Part shown: in pieces, positions 42,880 through 52,121 of the stretch | How the letters are laid out: every line of letters begins with the position of its first letter | Position numbering within the stretch: position 1 is the first letter of the stretch | Origin: an uncultured Lachnospiraceae bacterium | Lineage (GTDB): Bacteria > Bacillota > Clostridia > Lachnospirales > Lachnospiraceae | Direction of reading: 5' to 3' | Assembly (NCBI GenBank): GCA_910585255.1 | Contig: CAJUEI010000004.1 | Span: 1-59,796 of the forward strand | DNA length: 59,796 nucleotides | Made by a program: the position numbers and the translations under genes | The notes under the pieces: model-generated | Told to the model about the DNA's origin: nothing | What the model saw: the letters and a program-made list of their open reading frames with translations, nothing else | Database searches by the model: none

Positions 42880-45800
42880 TTAATTCAGTTTTACCGTTAC
42901 CACTTCATATGGTTTTAAGCAGATATCGATTCTATTTCCTGTCACCTTTAAATCCTCTTCTTCCTGCTCTAATAAATTGCAAAGAGAAGCCTTCTTAAAA
43001 GCAGTATTAACCATCAGTTTTGTTTTGGTATAGGCATTTTCTGACTCATACATCCGAACAATAATTCCATCTCCATCCTCTGCCTGTTTAATTGTCTCAA
43101 TAATCACATTACTGTGTGTCACCGATGCAAAAGAATACTTCTGCTTTCTCTCGGTTCCTAACTCTGCAAGCAATGGCTGATTCAACTTATATGCCTCTTC
43201 CACCGTTCCTGCTGCACGCCATCCCTCTATATGAGGATAAATGGCATACGTAAACTGATGCTTTTCCTGATCGGCAGTTGGATTCGGCTCAATTCCCGAC
43301 TTAATCAAAGTCAAAGCCATATTGGAATCTTTTACCGAATGTCCATATTTACAGTCATTTAACAGAGAAACACCATAATGCCCCTCAGAAAGATCCATCC
43401 ACTTCTGTCCGCAGCTCTCAAATCTTGCTACATCCCAGCTAGTATTTTGATGTGTTTTTCTGGTAAGATTTCCAAACTGAATATCAAAAGTTGCCTCATC
43501 TGTATGTACCGCCACCGGAAAATGTACCTTTAATAAAGTCTGATGTTCCTTCCAATCCACATCCGTAACAAAGTCAATCCGCCGGCTGTCCGCATAGAAT
43601 ATTATTTTCTGACAAACGGTAGAACGAGAAGCCTTCCGAATCACTTTCAGCACGGCACGCACTGGTCCAATCTCAATCCACTCCATATCTTCTACTGTAT
43701 CCAAATCCCAGAATTTCTCTGTATAATAGATATCAATATCCCAATTATCAAAATAAATCGGTTTATCCTCATACATCCGAAGCAGATTTGCCCGCTCTCC
43801 CTTTTGAATCACTTCCCGATCCGCCTCTTTATCATAGATACTAATAATCATTCCCTGCTCATCTAACTGAACTGAAAAGAACGGTGTCTCTAATTGATAT
43901 GGCTGTACCAAAGTAAACGGATTTTCTGCATCTGCCTTTTCTGCCCTGCAAAAAGACTGATACCCTTTCGCAGGCAGACCTTTTACAAACGCCACACTGC
44001 CCTCTGCCGTCTTCTGCACAGGATAACAATTCCCCTCCTCATCCATCAGTGCATCCCCATCAAAGTCACCTAAATTTACAATATCACTTCGCTCTTTTCC
44101 AGTAGTATTAAAGATAGTAACCGCCTCTCCTGTACCGGCAACTGCTCTCTTTCTCTCTTCTATCAAATCTTTTATCCGCTCCGCCACATGAAGATATTCC
44201 TCTTTAGTCACTTCATAGACCTCATGAATCGAAGAACCCGGCAGTATATCATGGAATTGATTTAACAATATTGTCTTCCATAATCCCTCTAATTCTTCAC
44301 TTGGATAATTCAATTTTTCTGATGCCAATACAGAGAAATATTCCAAATCCATCAGCCCTAATTCTGATTTTCGGTTCGACCGCTTATTGCGTGCCATAGA
44401 AGTCAACGTTCCTCTGTGATACTCAAAATAAAGTTCTCCCTCCCATACTGGAAGCCGTTTATTTCCTGCTACCCGTTCCTTTAACTCATCAAAATAAGTC
44501 CCTGCAAACTCCTGGCGTACAAGCGGAATTCCCTTTACTCCTTTTTCCATACGAATGGAAGTTTCTACCATCTCTCTGGTAGGACCGCCGCCTCCGTCTC
44601 CATATCCATAAGATACTAAAATATCATTATTGATATCCTTATTCTGATACCGCATCCATCCGCCCATAATGGCATCTGGATGAAGCATCCCATTATAAGT
44701 AGTAAAATAATCCTTAATCGGCTGATTCACTCCCAGCGTAGTAATTAAATGAGTCAATACCTCCGTCCCATCAATCCCCCGCCACATCATGGTATCATAT
44801 GGTATTTTATTAAACTGATTCCATGCCAGCTTCGTTGTCATAAAATAATCGATTCCGCACTTTTTCATAATCTGAGGGAGTGCCCCAGAGTACCCAAATA
44901 CATCCGGCAGCCATAAAATCCGATTATCTACTCCAAATTCCTCCTGAAAAAACCGTTTTCCATACATAAACTGTCGAACCAGAGATTCTCCAGAAGTCAA
45001 GTTACAATCCGCCTCAACCCACATACCACCTTCCGGCTCCCAACGTTTCTCCTGAATCCGCTCCTTTATCTTCTGATAAAGTTCTGGATAACGCTCCTTT
45101 AAAAATACATAAAGCTGCGGCTGACTAGACATAAACTTATAATTCGGGTATTCTTCCATCAGCTTTAACACCGTTGCAAAACTTCGGCAGACCTTTTCTC
45201 TGGTCTGTGCCACTGTCCACCACCACGCCACATCAATATGCGTATGTCCGATACAAGTAGCAATCACATCCCGATAACCTGCTTTCTCCGTATACAGAGC
45301 CTGTGCAAGATAATCTGTAGCCTCAGAAACCGTCTGATAAAACTCCTCTGAATAAGGAGTTCTCAGATCTAAAAAATTAACGGCAGTATTTAAAATCTCC
45401 TGTATCTCCTTACGGTTTCTATCATCCTCTTCCATTCTCGAAAAAGCAGCAAGCGGCACCCATAAATCATAATAAAGCTTCTCAATCTTTGCATCGATTT
45501 CCTGCATTTCCACAATCAGATGAAATTCCTTATGCAGTGTTCCAGTATACGCCTGAAGATCCAGCACCAGTTCTTCCCCTGCCTTCGCCTGAGAACACAA
45601 AAATACATCCCTGTGATTCATATCTATCCCCTGAACCACTTCTCCATTTACAAATAAAAGGAACTGCGGATTCTTTGCATCATCCCACTCATCAATCTGT
45701 GTACAGACATGAAGCCACATCCTAGCTCCATCCAGCTCCTTTGGCACTTGATAGGTTGTCCGAAACCAATAGTGCCGATCCTTTCCATACCAATGCATAG

Positions 45801-45966
45801 TCTGACAGTCAAATACTTTCCAATCTGTCCCCTCTTTCTCTGCCTCTTCTGGACGGATAAAATTTCCCTCTTTATACTTCCAATTCGGCACAGCAAACCG
45901 CTTTTTCACCTTTAACCGCTTTAACTCGTCACAGATTACCTGAACTCTCTTATCCAAAAAATACAT
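42880..45966 (-). CDS. GH38 alpha-mannosidase
   Basis: Cytoplasmic exo-alpha-mannosidase: no signal peptide. ATG 45966 has AAGGAGG 6 nt upstream and gives 1028 residues; a longer frame overlaps the previous gene. Zinc ligands lie in CIGHTHIDVAWWW (His241, Asp245), and the nucleophile is Asp355 in LWLPDVFGYSGALPQIM. HDILPGSSIHEVYEV is the second zinc/substrate motif. The middle helical and C-terminal beta domains follow the family layout. It would trim alpha-linked mannose from imported glycans before GH130 acts on the core. Confidence 0.95.
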   Translation of the reverse strand: MYFLDKRVQVICDELKRLKVKKRFAVPNWKYKEGNFIRPEEAEKEGTDWKVFDCQTMHWYGKDRHYWFRTTYQVPKELDGARMWLHVCTQIDEWDDAKNPQFLLFVNGEVVQGIDMNHRDVFLCSQAKAGEELVLDLQAYTGTLHKEFHLIVEMQEIDAKIEKLYYDLWVPLAAFSRMEEDDRNRKEIQEILNTAVNFLDLRTPYSEEFYQTVSEATDYLAQALYTEKAGYRDVIATCIGHTHIDVAWWWTVAQTREKVCRSFATVLKLMEEYPNYKFMSSQPQLYVFLKERYPELYQKIKERIQEKRWEPEGGMWVEADCNLTSGESLVRQFMYGKRFFQEEFGVDNRILWLPDVFGYSGALPQIMKKCGIDYFMTTKLAWNQFNKIPYDTMMWRGIDGTEVLTHLITTLGVNQPIKDYFTTYNGMLHPDAIMGGWMRYQNKDINNDILVSYGYGDGGGGPTREMVETSIRMEKGVKGIPLVRQEFAGTYFDELKERVAGNKRLPVWEGELYFEYHRGTLTSMARNKRSNRKSELGLMDLEYFSVLASEKLNYPSEELEGLWKTILLNQFHDILPGSSIHEVYEVTKEEYLHVAERIKDLIEERKRAVAGTGEAVTIFNTTGKERSDIVNLGDFDGDALMDEEGNCYPVQKTAEGSVAFVKGLPAKGYQSFCRAEKADAENPFTLVQPYQLETPFFSVQLDEQGMIISIYDKEADREVIQKGERANLLRMYEDKPIYFDNWDIDIYYTEKFWDLDTVEDMEWIEIGPVRAVLKVIRKASRSTVCQKIIFYADSRRIDFVTDVDWKEHQTLLKVHFPVAVHTDEATFDIQFGNLTRKTHQNTSWDVARFESCGQKWMDLSEGHYGVSLLNDCKYGHSVKDSNMALTLIKSGIEPNPTADQEKHQFTYAIYPHIEGWRAAGTVEEAYKLNQPLLAELGTERKQKYSFASVTHSNVIIETIKQAEDGDGIIVRMYESENAYTKTKLMVNTAFKKASLCNLLEQEEEDLKVTGNRIDICLKPYEVVTVKLN

Positions 45967-46024
45967 CTCTGCCTCCTTATCCGCTCTTCTAAAAGAGCCT
46001 TTATTTAATCTTTTTATTTCTGTC

Positions 46025-48208
46025 TCACTCCTGCGAATCACTAACCCAAACTGCTGAATGTCCTGCCAATACACCATATCCGTCCTGCCGATACACAGTC
46101 AGATATTGATACTGCTCCACCCTATATATTTTTTTAAGCAGATAAGGGGTAGAACGATGATTTACGATGATCATTCCATTCTCAAATACTCCTGTTTCAA
46201 TTCCTTTTTCAGTAATTCCGCTAATTGGTCTCTTACAGCGTTCCAAAATATCCTGCACCAGTCTTGTCTTTGCAAGCACAAAAGGATACATCTCCTGATT
46301 TCCACAGTTATAAGGTACATGAGGAATATTCTTAGCCGCATAAGAAGCTCCTATCTGCACACCAAATGAATAGACTCTTCCCAAAACGTCTCCTTCCTCA
46401 CCCATCTTCTTTCTTAATATATCCCCGCCATACTCTGCCACACAGCATCCTTTCCCCTCAATATACTCCGCTACCTTATTCCCATCCGTATATCTGCAGA
46501 ATCTCTCACCCTGCGGAATGATTACAACCTCATAAGAATAAGGCACTTTTTCACATTCCTCCCCCAAAATACCAAAACAAGCCTCTGCAACCATATCCAT
46601 AGGTCCATGCAAAAACACTCCGCCCCCTCTGACCCATTCCTGTATCTTAGCCTCTGCCTTCTTATGCTCCGCCACAAAATAACAATCATTTACAGTGGAA
46701 ATCAATACCTGATAATCCGAAAGCACACCTCTCTCCACCTCATGATAACTGATCACATCCACCTGATACCCCAAATCACAGCAAAACCTATACCACCCAA
46801 GCAGATCCAGCCTCCGGATCTTGTTATTTCCGACCTCAAAAGGCTCAAAATGTGCCATCTCCGCTGGAAACAGCAGAGCAATCTCTTTTTTTCTAACTCC
46901 ACCTTTCCTAGAGGACACCTCAGAAAACCATTTATTTCCAAGTGTAAGCGACTCCAAAAAATCCTCTTCCATTCGATTCAGCACACCGCCATCATCCAAT
47001 CCATTGATACCATAACAGCTATAACCATCCACTCCACAAGCCGCCATTGTCCCAATTATCTCGGCAGGAGTCAAAAAAGCATAAATATCTTGGTAAAGAA
47101 ACCTTCCCCAATAAATTCCTCCTACCATAGGCTTTCCTACATTCATTACCCGCATCATACTATGTTGACAAGACACCACATAAGCATCAGGACACCCGTC
47201 CGGTGTAATAGGAACCGTAATAAAATGGCAGGAATCTACATAGGGAGCCAAAGCATAGATATCGATTCCACGCATTGCTGTATCCCATAAATCACTAAAA
47301 TCATTATCCAAATCCATCTGCTCTCTTCCGAAAATATTTAAAAAATATCCCCACTGCGTCAGATTCGGGCACAAAAACAATTCTGGATTCTTCTCTTTCA
47401 ACTGCTTCTGCATATCCTGAAAATACAGCATCAATTCCTGCATTTTCCAACGCATATTATCGACCCAAACCCAAAACCGAGGACTTCTTTTCCTTACATC
47501 CTCTTCTGAAAAACAAACCTCTTCTTTATACCTTAATGAATACCAATATTCTTCCGGCTTCAATTCCAAAAAACTCCCCACTGCCATACCATACCGCTGA
47601 TTGAGCCTCTCCACATCTCCCTCATAAGCTTTCTCCAAATACCCAAGATACCGAACCTGTCCATCCCTATCAAAACTAGGTGCCACTACCGGATCCCACA
47701 TACTGCATACCGGAATTACTTCCCGCTCTTTTCCGTCTTCCCATACAAGACAGCGTTCACATCCCCATCCATAAGAAGTCATAATGCGTTCTACATGTTC
47801 CTTCATAGACGTTTTTGCCGCCTCAGACCAATACTTATACCATCTCCCCGGTCTACCATCTAAAAGTACTGTTTCCTCCCCATAAATAGGAGGACTAAAC
47901 CGAATATGAGGATAAAGATTATCTCCATTTAGATAAAGCAGTAAAAAATTATAAGCCAGCTTATGTGATACAGCAGAATGTCCCATATACTCCTGCATCT
48001 TTACATATTGACTAAAAGCCCCAGTCTCATAACGCTCTCTAAAATCCTCCCAAGCCTTTGTATCAAACATTACACTATGAAACCCAAGTTCTTTTATCAA
48101 CTGCATTGTCCTGTCAATAAACCCTTCATCATCATACGCCGGACTATAAAAATTTCCAAATATCACATTAATATAAGGCTTTCTATCCATTCTTCCAACC
48201 AACTGCAT
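46025..48208 (-). CDS. Unassigned GH42/GH164-like (clan GH-A-like) protein
   Basis: 727 residues, no signal peptide, so cytoplasmic. The N-terminal two thirds look like a TIM barrel; YLEKAYEGDVERLNQRYG (about 195-215) matches the GH42 helix that precedes the second active-site region. A flavodoxin-like trimerisation domain (about 430-600; YQVLISTVNDCYFVAEHK, then WVRGGGVFLHGP) and a small C-terminal beta domain (about 660-720) follow. The usual Asn-Glu acid/base motif is not evident (SMWDP is at the nearby position), nor is a Glu at the nucleophile strand (KPMVGGIYWG). Context suggests a mannose- or GlcNAc-linked substrate. Start ATG 48208 follows AAGGATAAGG. The gene stops 59 bp inside a longer upstream extension of the GH38 frame. 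Confidence 0.6.
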   Translation of the reverse strand: MQLVGRMDRKPYINVIFGNFYSPAYDDEGFIDRTMQLIKELGFHSVMFDTKAWEDFRERYETGAFSQYVKMQEYMGHSAVSHKLAYNFLLLYLNGDNLYPHIRFSPPIYGEETVLLDGRPGRWYKYWSEAAKTSMKEHVERIMTSYGWGCERCLVWEDGKEREVIPVCSMWDPVVAPSFDRDGQVRYLGYLEKAYEGDVERLNQRYGMAVGSFLELKPEEYWYSLRYKEEVCFSEEDVRKRSPRFWVWVDNMRWKMQELMLYFQDMQKQLKEKNPELFLCPNLTQWGYFLNIFGREQMDLDNDFSDLWDTAMRGIDIYALAPYVDSCHFITVPITPDGCPDAYVVSCQHSMMRVMNVGKPMVGGIYWGRFLYQDIYAFLTPAEIIGTMAACGVDGYSCYGINGLDDGGVLNRMEEDFLESLTLGNKWFSEVSSRKGGVRKKEIALLFPAEMAHFEPFEVGNNKIRRLDLLGWYRFCCDLGYQVDVISYHEVERGVLSDYQVLISTVNDCYFVAEHKKAEAKIQEWVRGGGVFLHGPMDMVAEACFGILGEECEKVPYSYEVVIIPQGERFCRYTDGNKVAEYIEGKGCCVAEYGGDILRKKMGEEGDVLGRVYSFGVQIGASYAAKNIPHVPYNCGNQEMYPFVLAKTRLVQDILERCKRPISGITEKGIETGVFENGMIIVNHRSTPYLLKKIYRVEQYQYLTVYRQDGYGVLAGHSAVWVSDSQE

Positions 48209-48272
48209 CCTTATCCTTCTTTCCTCCTCTTTTATAATTCTTATAATTCAAATATCTCTTAATCCGAACGCC

Positions 48273-48406
48273 GGTATCGAAAAACTATTCTTCGCTGGGG
48301 CCGTTTGCACTAAGGCTTCCTCGCAGCGGACACATAAGGTGCTAAAAGACAGCACCTAAGTGCCGGCGGGAAGCAATACCCCTGCGAAGAATAGTTTTTC
48401 GATACC
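48273..48406 (+). repeat. Family B hairpin repeat, copy 1
   Basis: Perfect 23-bp outer stem (48273-48295 with 48384-48406) around an 88-nt core (48296-48383). The stem has fixed parts GTATC and TCTTCGC, with a variable middle of 10 bp, GAAAAACTAT. The core folds on: GGGG/CCCC, GCTTCC/GGAAGC, CGG-a-CAC/GTG-c-CCG and the tip GGTGCT-aaaagac-AGCACC, giving one long imperfect hairpin. It lies in the non-coding gap between the GH130 and GH42-like genes, with 100 bp separating it from copy 2. Confidence 0.85.
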
Positions 48407-48506
48407 AGCTGTCTATTCCAACTTCACAAAAACAAACATCGATTTAGAAAGACACATCCAAAATTCGGCAGTAAACAGTAATAACCGATCCGATTTCTAC
48501 ACACAG

Positions 48507-48644
48507 CCTGTATCTTGGTGGAAGTCTTCGCAGGGGTATTGCTTCCCGCCGGCACTTAGGTGCTGTCTTTTAGCACCTTATGTGTCCGCTGCGAGGAAGC
48601 CTTAGTGCAAACGGCCCCAGCGAAGACTTCCACCAAGATACAGG
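48507..48644 (-). repeat. Family B hairpin repeat, copy 2 (inverted)
   Basis: Perfect 25-bp outer stem (48507-48531 with 48620-48644). Its 88-nt core (48532-48619) is identical to copy 1 but inverted. GTATC and TCTTCGC are retained at the same 10-nt spacing, while the middle is TTGGTGGAAG instead of GAAAAACTAT, and the opposite arm changes to match. It ends 32 bp after the GH130 stop. It may act as a 3' stabiliser or attenuator within the operon. Confidence 0.85.
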
Positions 48645-48676
48645 CGTCCGGCACACAATCACATCCTAAAATATAA

Positions 48677-49657
48677 TTATACCATATAGTCCATCAACCG
48701 ATCCACAGTAGTAAAAGCCAACCCCGTCACCGTATCTGCACACCCGTAATAAATAGCAATTCTCCCCGTCTCTGCATCACTCAAAGCAGCACAAGGAAAT
48801 ACTACATTAGGCACATCTCCGACACACTCATACAATTCATGCGGTCCCAAAATATAGTCCTTTGTCCGCTTCTTCACCTTCCAAGGCTCTTTTAAATCCA
48901 GCAAAGCACATCCCATCCGATATACAAATCCATTACAAGTATTAATTACCCCATGATAAATTAAAATCCACCCATCTTCTGTTTCAATCGGGACACTTCC
49001 AGCTCCGATTTTTGTACACTGCCAAGCCGATGCATCTCCCTTAATTGCCCCCATTACATACCGATGACATCCCCAATACTTCATATCCAGACTTTCACTT
49101 AAGAATATATCTCCAAAAGGAGTATGCCCATTATCACTAGGACGGCTCAGCATATAGTACTTTCCGTTAATCTTTCTAGGAAACAGCACCCCATTCCGAT
49201 TAAAAGGCAAAAAAGCATTTTCTAACTGATAAAAAGTTTGAAAGTCAAATGTATATCCCACTCCAATTGTAGGATACTCATGATATCCATTGCACCAGGT
49301 AATATAAAAGCGATCTTCTAAAAAACAAACTCTCGGATCATAGCGAAAGTCCCGCTTTGCCACCTCCGGATCTGCTCCCTGAAATACAATCGGATCATCC
49401 GAAATATTCCAGTGAATCCCGTCCTTACTAAAACCGGTAAATATATCCATACTAATCGATTTGCTGTCGCATCGGAACACACCAGCAAATCCATCCTGAA
49501 ATGGAACCACTGCACTATTAAAAATACTATTGGAATGTTTCGTTGCAAACCGCTCTATAATCGGATTGGCACGATAACGCCATACCGGTAATTTTTCCAC
49601 ACATTCTGGTTCTTGCCATGGTATATTAGGCAAATTTTTTCCTATTATTTTTGTCAT
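48677..49657 (-). CDS. GH130 family glycoside phosphorylase, probably mannosyl-N-acetylglucosamine phosphorylase
   Basis: Phosphorolyses beta-1,4-mannosides to mannose 1-phosphate. 326 residues forming a five-bladed propeller. Signatures: ANPIIERFATKHSNSIFNSA, the catalytic Asp and phosphate pocket near GADPEVAKRDFRYDPRVCFL, ITWCNGYHEYPTIGVGYT, and the GILIYHG-like WILIYHGVINTCNGF. Size and context (GH85, GH38) favour the GH130_2 type, which acts on Man-beta-1,4-GlcNAc. The alternative, mannosylglucose phosphorylase, is less fitting. ATG 49657 follows GGTGAAAGAGA. Confidence 0.88.
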   Translation of the reverse strand: MTKIIGKNLPNIPWQEPECVEKLPVWRYRANPIIERFATKHSNSIFNSAVVPFQDGFAGVFRCDSKSISMDIFTGFSKDGIHWNISDDPIVFQGADPEVAKRDFRYDPRVCFLEDRFYITWCNGYHEYPTIGVGYTFDFQTFYQLENAFLPFNRNGVLFPRKINGKYYMLSRPSDNGHTPFGDIFLSESLDMKYWGCHRYVMGAIKGDASAWQCTKIGAGSVPIETEDGWILIYHGVINTCNGFVYRMGCALLDLKEPWKVKKRTKDYILGPHELYECVGDVPNVVFPCAALSDAETGRIAIYYGCADTVTGLAFTTVDRLMDYMV

Positions 49658-49681
49658 TCTCTTTCACCCATTCTGTTCTTT

Positions 49682-51163
49682 TTACTTCGCCATAAACTCG
49701 TCAACCTGTCTCTGTGCTTCTTCTATTACATCCTGCCAGCCGGCACGCATTAATTCCTCTTTAATCTGTGGTACTGCAACAGCCGGGTCCTGTACTCCTG
49801 TCATAACTTCACTGCGGTACCGCATCCAGATTTCACGACAGTTTGCCAACTGATCTGATACGCTTGTGGTATCAAAAGTAAAACCTAACATAACGGAAGA
49901 TACTGCCTGTTCGTTTAAAGCCTTTATCTCTTCCCACTGATTAAATTCATCCGTCTCAACCTGAGTTACGGTAAAAAATGTTCCTTGTGTATAGCCTGCC
50001 ATTGCCCAATCCTGATTAATTTTATGTACTTTTCCATCTGAATTATATTCAAAATTAACCCCTTCTTCTCCATAATAAAACATATCTCGAAGAGTAGTAT
50101 CCGTATTTACCAAATCCAAAAGCTGCAGACATTTTTCGGGATACTTGCTGTTAGTAGAAACCATATTTAAAGATCCCCGAACTGTTTCATTAGAAAGAAT
50201 CGTATCGCCTACCTTTTGTACTGCAACTTCCATTCCCATTTGTGGTCCCCATGAAGTCACACCTGCCGATTCCCAGCCCTGTGCCACTCTCCACATATTG
50301 TAAATACGTGCCTCGGATAATGTCACTGCATCTGGATTAATAATTCCCTTTTGATTCCACTCGTGGAATATCTCTAGTGCAGAATAAATATCTGGTTCTT
50401 CTAAAGTAAAACATACTCTGGCATCCTTATCGTCATATCGGACACCTAGAATCTGCGTCCCGCTTCCAATCTGATCATAGACATCAAAAATATAATATAC
50501 ACCGTCATTCTTTACATAAACCGGGTAATCATTTTTATCTGCCTTTAGCTGCTCAAATAAACCTGTTAAAGACTCAAGTTCTACATAATCTGCCATATTG
50601 ATATTATAGTCGTCTACAATCTTCTTATCCCATACCGCATAGTTTGAGATAGAGCTGTCTTTATAAGTAGGCACGCCGTAGATTCGATCCTTTACTTTTA
50701 CACCAGTCCAATATTTTTCCGGCATTAATGCTTTCAGTCCCGGCATATAGGTATCTAACATATCTGTAATATCACAGTATGCACCCAGATTAATATCGGC
50801 AATATAGTTGTTGCCTGTTCCAAAGATAATATCATAAGGTTCATTTGTATTAATAATAATATTTCTCCGCTTATCCCAATCACCCCATGGAATAACCACC
50901 ATCTCCAAATTTACTCCTATTTTCTCACCGATATAGTTATTTACATTTACAATCCAAGAGTCATAGTTACTTGGCATCCCGTTTCCGATTGTAACCCACT
51001 TTAAATTTACAATCTCTTGTTTTCCCGAATCCTGAACCTGATCTTTACTTCCTCCAGAGGCATTGGTATTTTGATTATTGCCAGAATTATTTCCGCAGCC
51101 TGTTAAAGTCCCTAATGTTAAAACTGCTGCCAATCCTGCTGCTAATAACTTTCTTAACTTCAT
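49682..51163 (-). CDS. ABC transporter sugar-binding lipoprotein (LplA-like)
   Basis: 493 residues from ATG 51163; an upstream ATG (51181) overlaps the AAAGGAG ribosome site and is rejected. Signal peptide MKLRKLLAAGLAAVLTLGTL ends with lipobox TGC, followed by an Asn/Ser-rich linker. The family-1 extracellular solute-binding fold is seen in YDIIFGTGNNYIADINLGAY, the hinge, and a C-terminal DUF3502-like part (LMRAGWQDVIEEAQRQVDEF). With two permeases upstream it forms an importer for the oligosaccharide released by GH85. No ATPase gene is in the cluster, so a shared MsmK-type ATPase is likely used. Confidence 0.92.
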   Translation of the reverse strand: MKLRKLLAAGLAAVLTLGTLTGCGNNSGNNQNTNASGGSKDQVQDSGKQEIVNLKWVTIGNGMPSNYDSWIVNVNNYIGEKIGVNLEMVVIPWGDWDKRRNIIINTNEPYDIIFGTGNNYIADINLGAYCDITDMLDTYMPGLKALMPEKYWTGVKVKDRIYGVPTYKDSSISNYAVWDKKIVDDYNINMADYVELESLTGLFEQLKADKNDYPVYVKNDGVYYIFDVYDQIGSGTQILGVRYDDKDARVCFTLEEPDIYSALEIFHEWNQKGIINPDAVTLSEARIYNMWRVAQGWESAGVTSWGPQMGMEVAVQKVGDTILSNETVRGSLNMVSTNSKYPEKCLQLLDLVNTDTTLRDMFYYGEEGVNFEYNSDGKVHKINQDWAMAGYTQGTFFTVTQVETDEFNQWEEIKALNEQAVSSVMLGFTFDTTSVSDQLANCREIWMRYRSEVMTGVQDPAVAVPQIKEELMRAGWQDVIEEAQRQVDEFMAK

Positions 51164-51188
51164 AATAGTCTCCTTTCTCAACTCGATT

Positions 51189-52106
51189 TTATTCTTTTAC
51201 AGATCCGATTGTCAGTCCAGAGATAAAGAACTTCTGGAAAAACGGATAGGTACATGCAATCGGTACAATAATTACAATAGCAATCGCCATCCGCACACTT
51301 TCTGTAGGCATAGACAATTTATATTGCTGTAAGGAAAGTCCTCCATATGGATTATTTGCAATATATTCAATATTTTTCTGTATATTATTTAATAAAGACT
51401 GTAACGTCTGCAGGTTCTCGTCCTGAATATACAAAGAAGCCTGAAACCAATCATTCCAATATCCAAATGCAGCAAACATTCCAATCGTTGCCATAACTGG
51501 TTTTGAAATCGGCAGTACAATCTGAGACCAAATCCGAAACTGTCCTGCTCCGTCAATTTTAGCAGATTCAATAATGGAGTCTGGCACGGTTGTTCGAAAG
51601 AATGTCCGGCATATTGTTACACTAAAAGAAGAACATGCCAAAGGCAGAATCAATGCCCATATTGTATTGCTTAATTTTAAAATATTATTGGTTACAATAT
51701 AGCTTGAGAACATACCTCCGTTAAATACCATAGGGATAAATACCAACCATGTATATAATTTTTTTAACTTAAAATTTCTTCTTGAAATTACATATCCCAT
51801 AGAAGTATTCAGTGCAACTGCTATAATTGTTCCTAATACTGTTACTAAAACGGACATAAACGCCGCATGTAAAATAGTATAACGCTCATTCCACAAAAAC
51901 TGATAGGCAGCAGCAGAAACTTCCTTTGGAATAATCTGATATCCATTTACCTGAAGTGAAGTTTCACTGGAAATGGAGATAGAAAATACAAAAAACAAGG
52001 GAAGAACACAAAGTATTGCTAAAATTAAAAATATAATATTAAAGACAATATTAGTTGATGTCTTAATCTGATTCTTTGTTCCATTGCTAATCTTTTCTTT
52101 TTTCAC
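51189..52106 (-). CDS. ABC transporter permease (YtcP-like, MalG family)
   Basis: 305 residues. The first in-frame GTG (52115) overlaps AGGAGG; GTG 52106, 8 nt downstream of it, is the better start. Six membrane segments; the EAA loop for the ATPase is seen in IESAKIDGAGQFRIWSQIVL followed by PISKPVM. The C-terminal end is ...FFISGLTIGSVKE, typical of YtcP. It is the second permease of the glycan importer, 16 bp after the first. Confidence 0.93.
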   Translation of the reverse strand: MKKEKISNGTKNQIKTSTNIVFNIIFLILAILCVLPLFFVFSISISSETSLQVNGYQIIPKEVSAAAYQFLWNERYTILHAAFMSVLVTVLGTIIAVALNTSMGYVISRRNFKLKKLYTWLVFIPMVFNGGMFSSYIVTNNILKLSNTIWALILPLACSSFSVTICRTFFRTTVPDSIIESAKIDGAGQFRIWSQIVLPISKPVMATIGMFAAFGYWNDWFQASLYIQDENLQTLQSLLNNIQKNIEYIANNPYGGLSLQQYKLSMPTESVRMAIAIVIIVPIACTYPFFQKFFISGLTIGSVKE

Positions 52107-52121
52107 TGGATACACCTCCTG

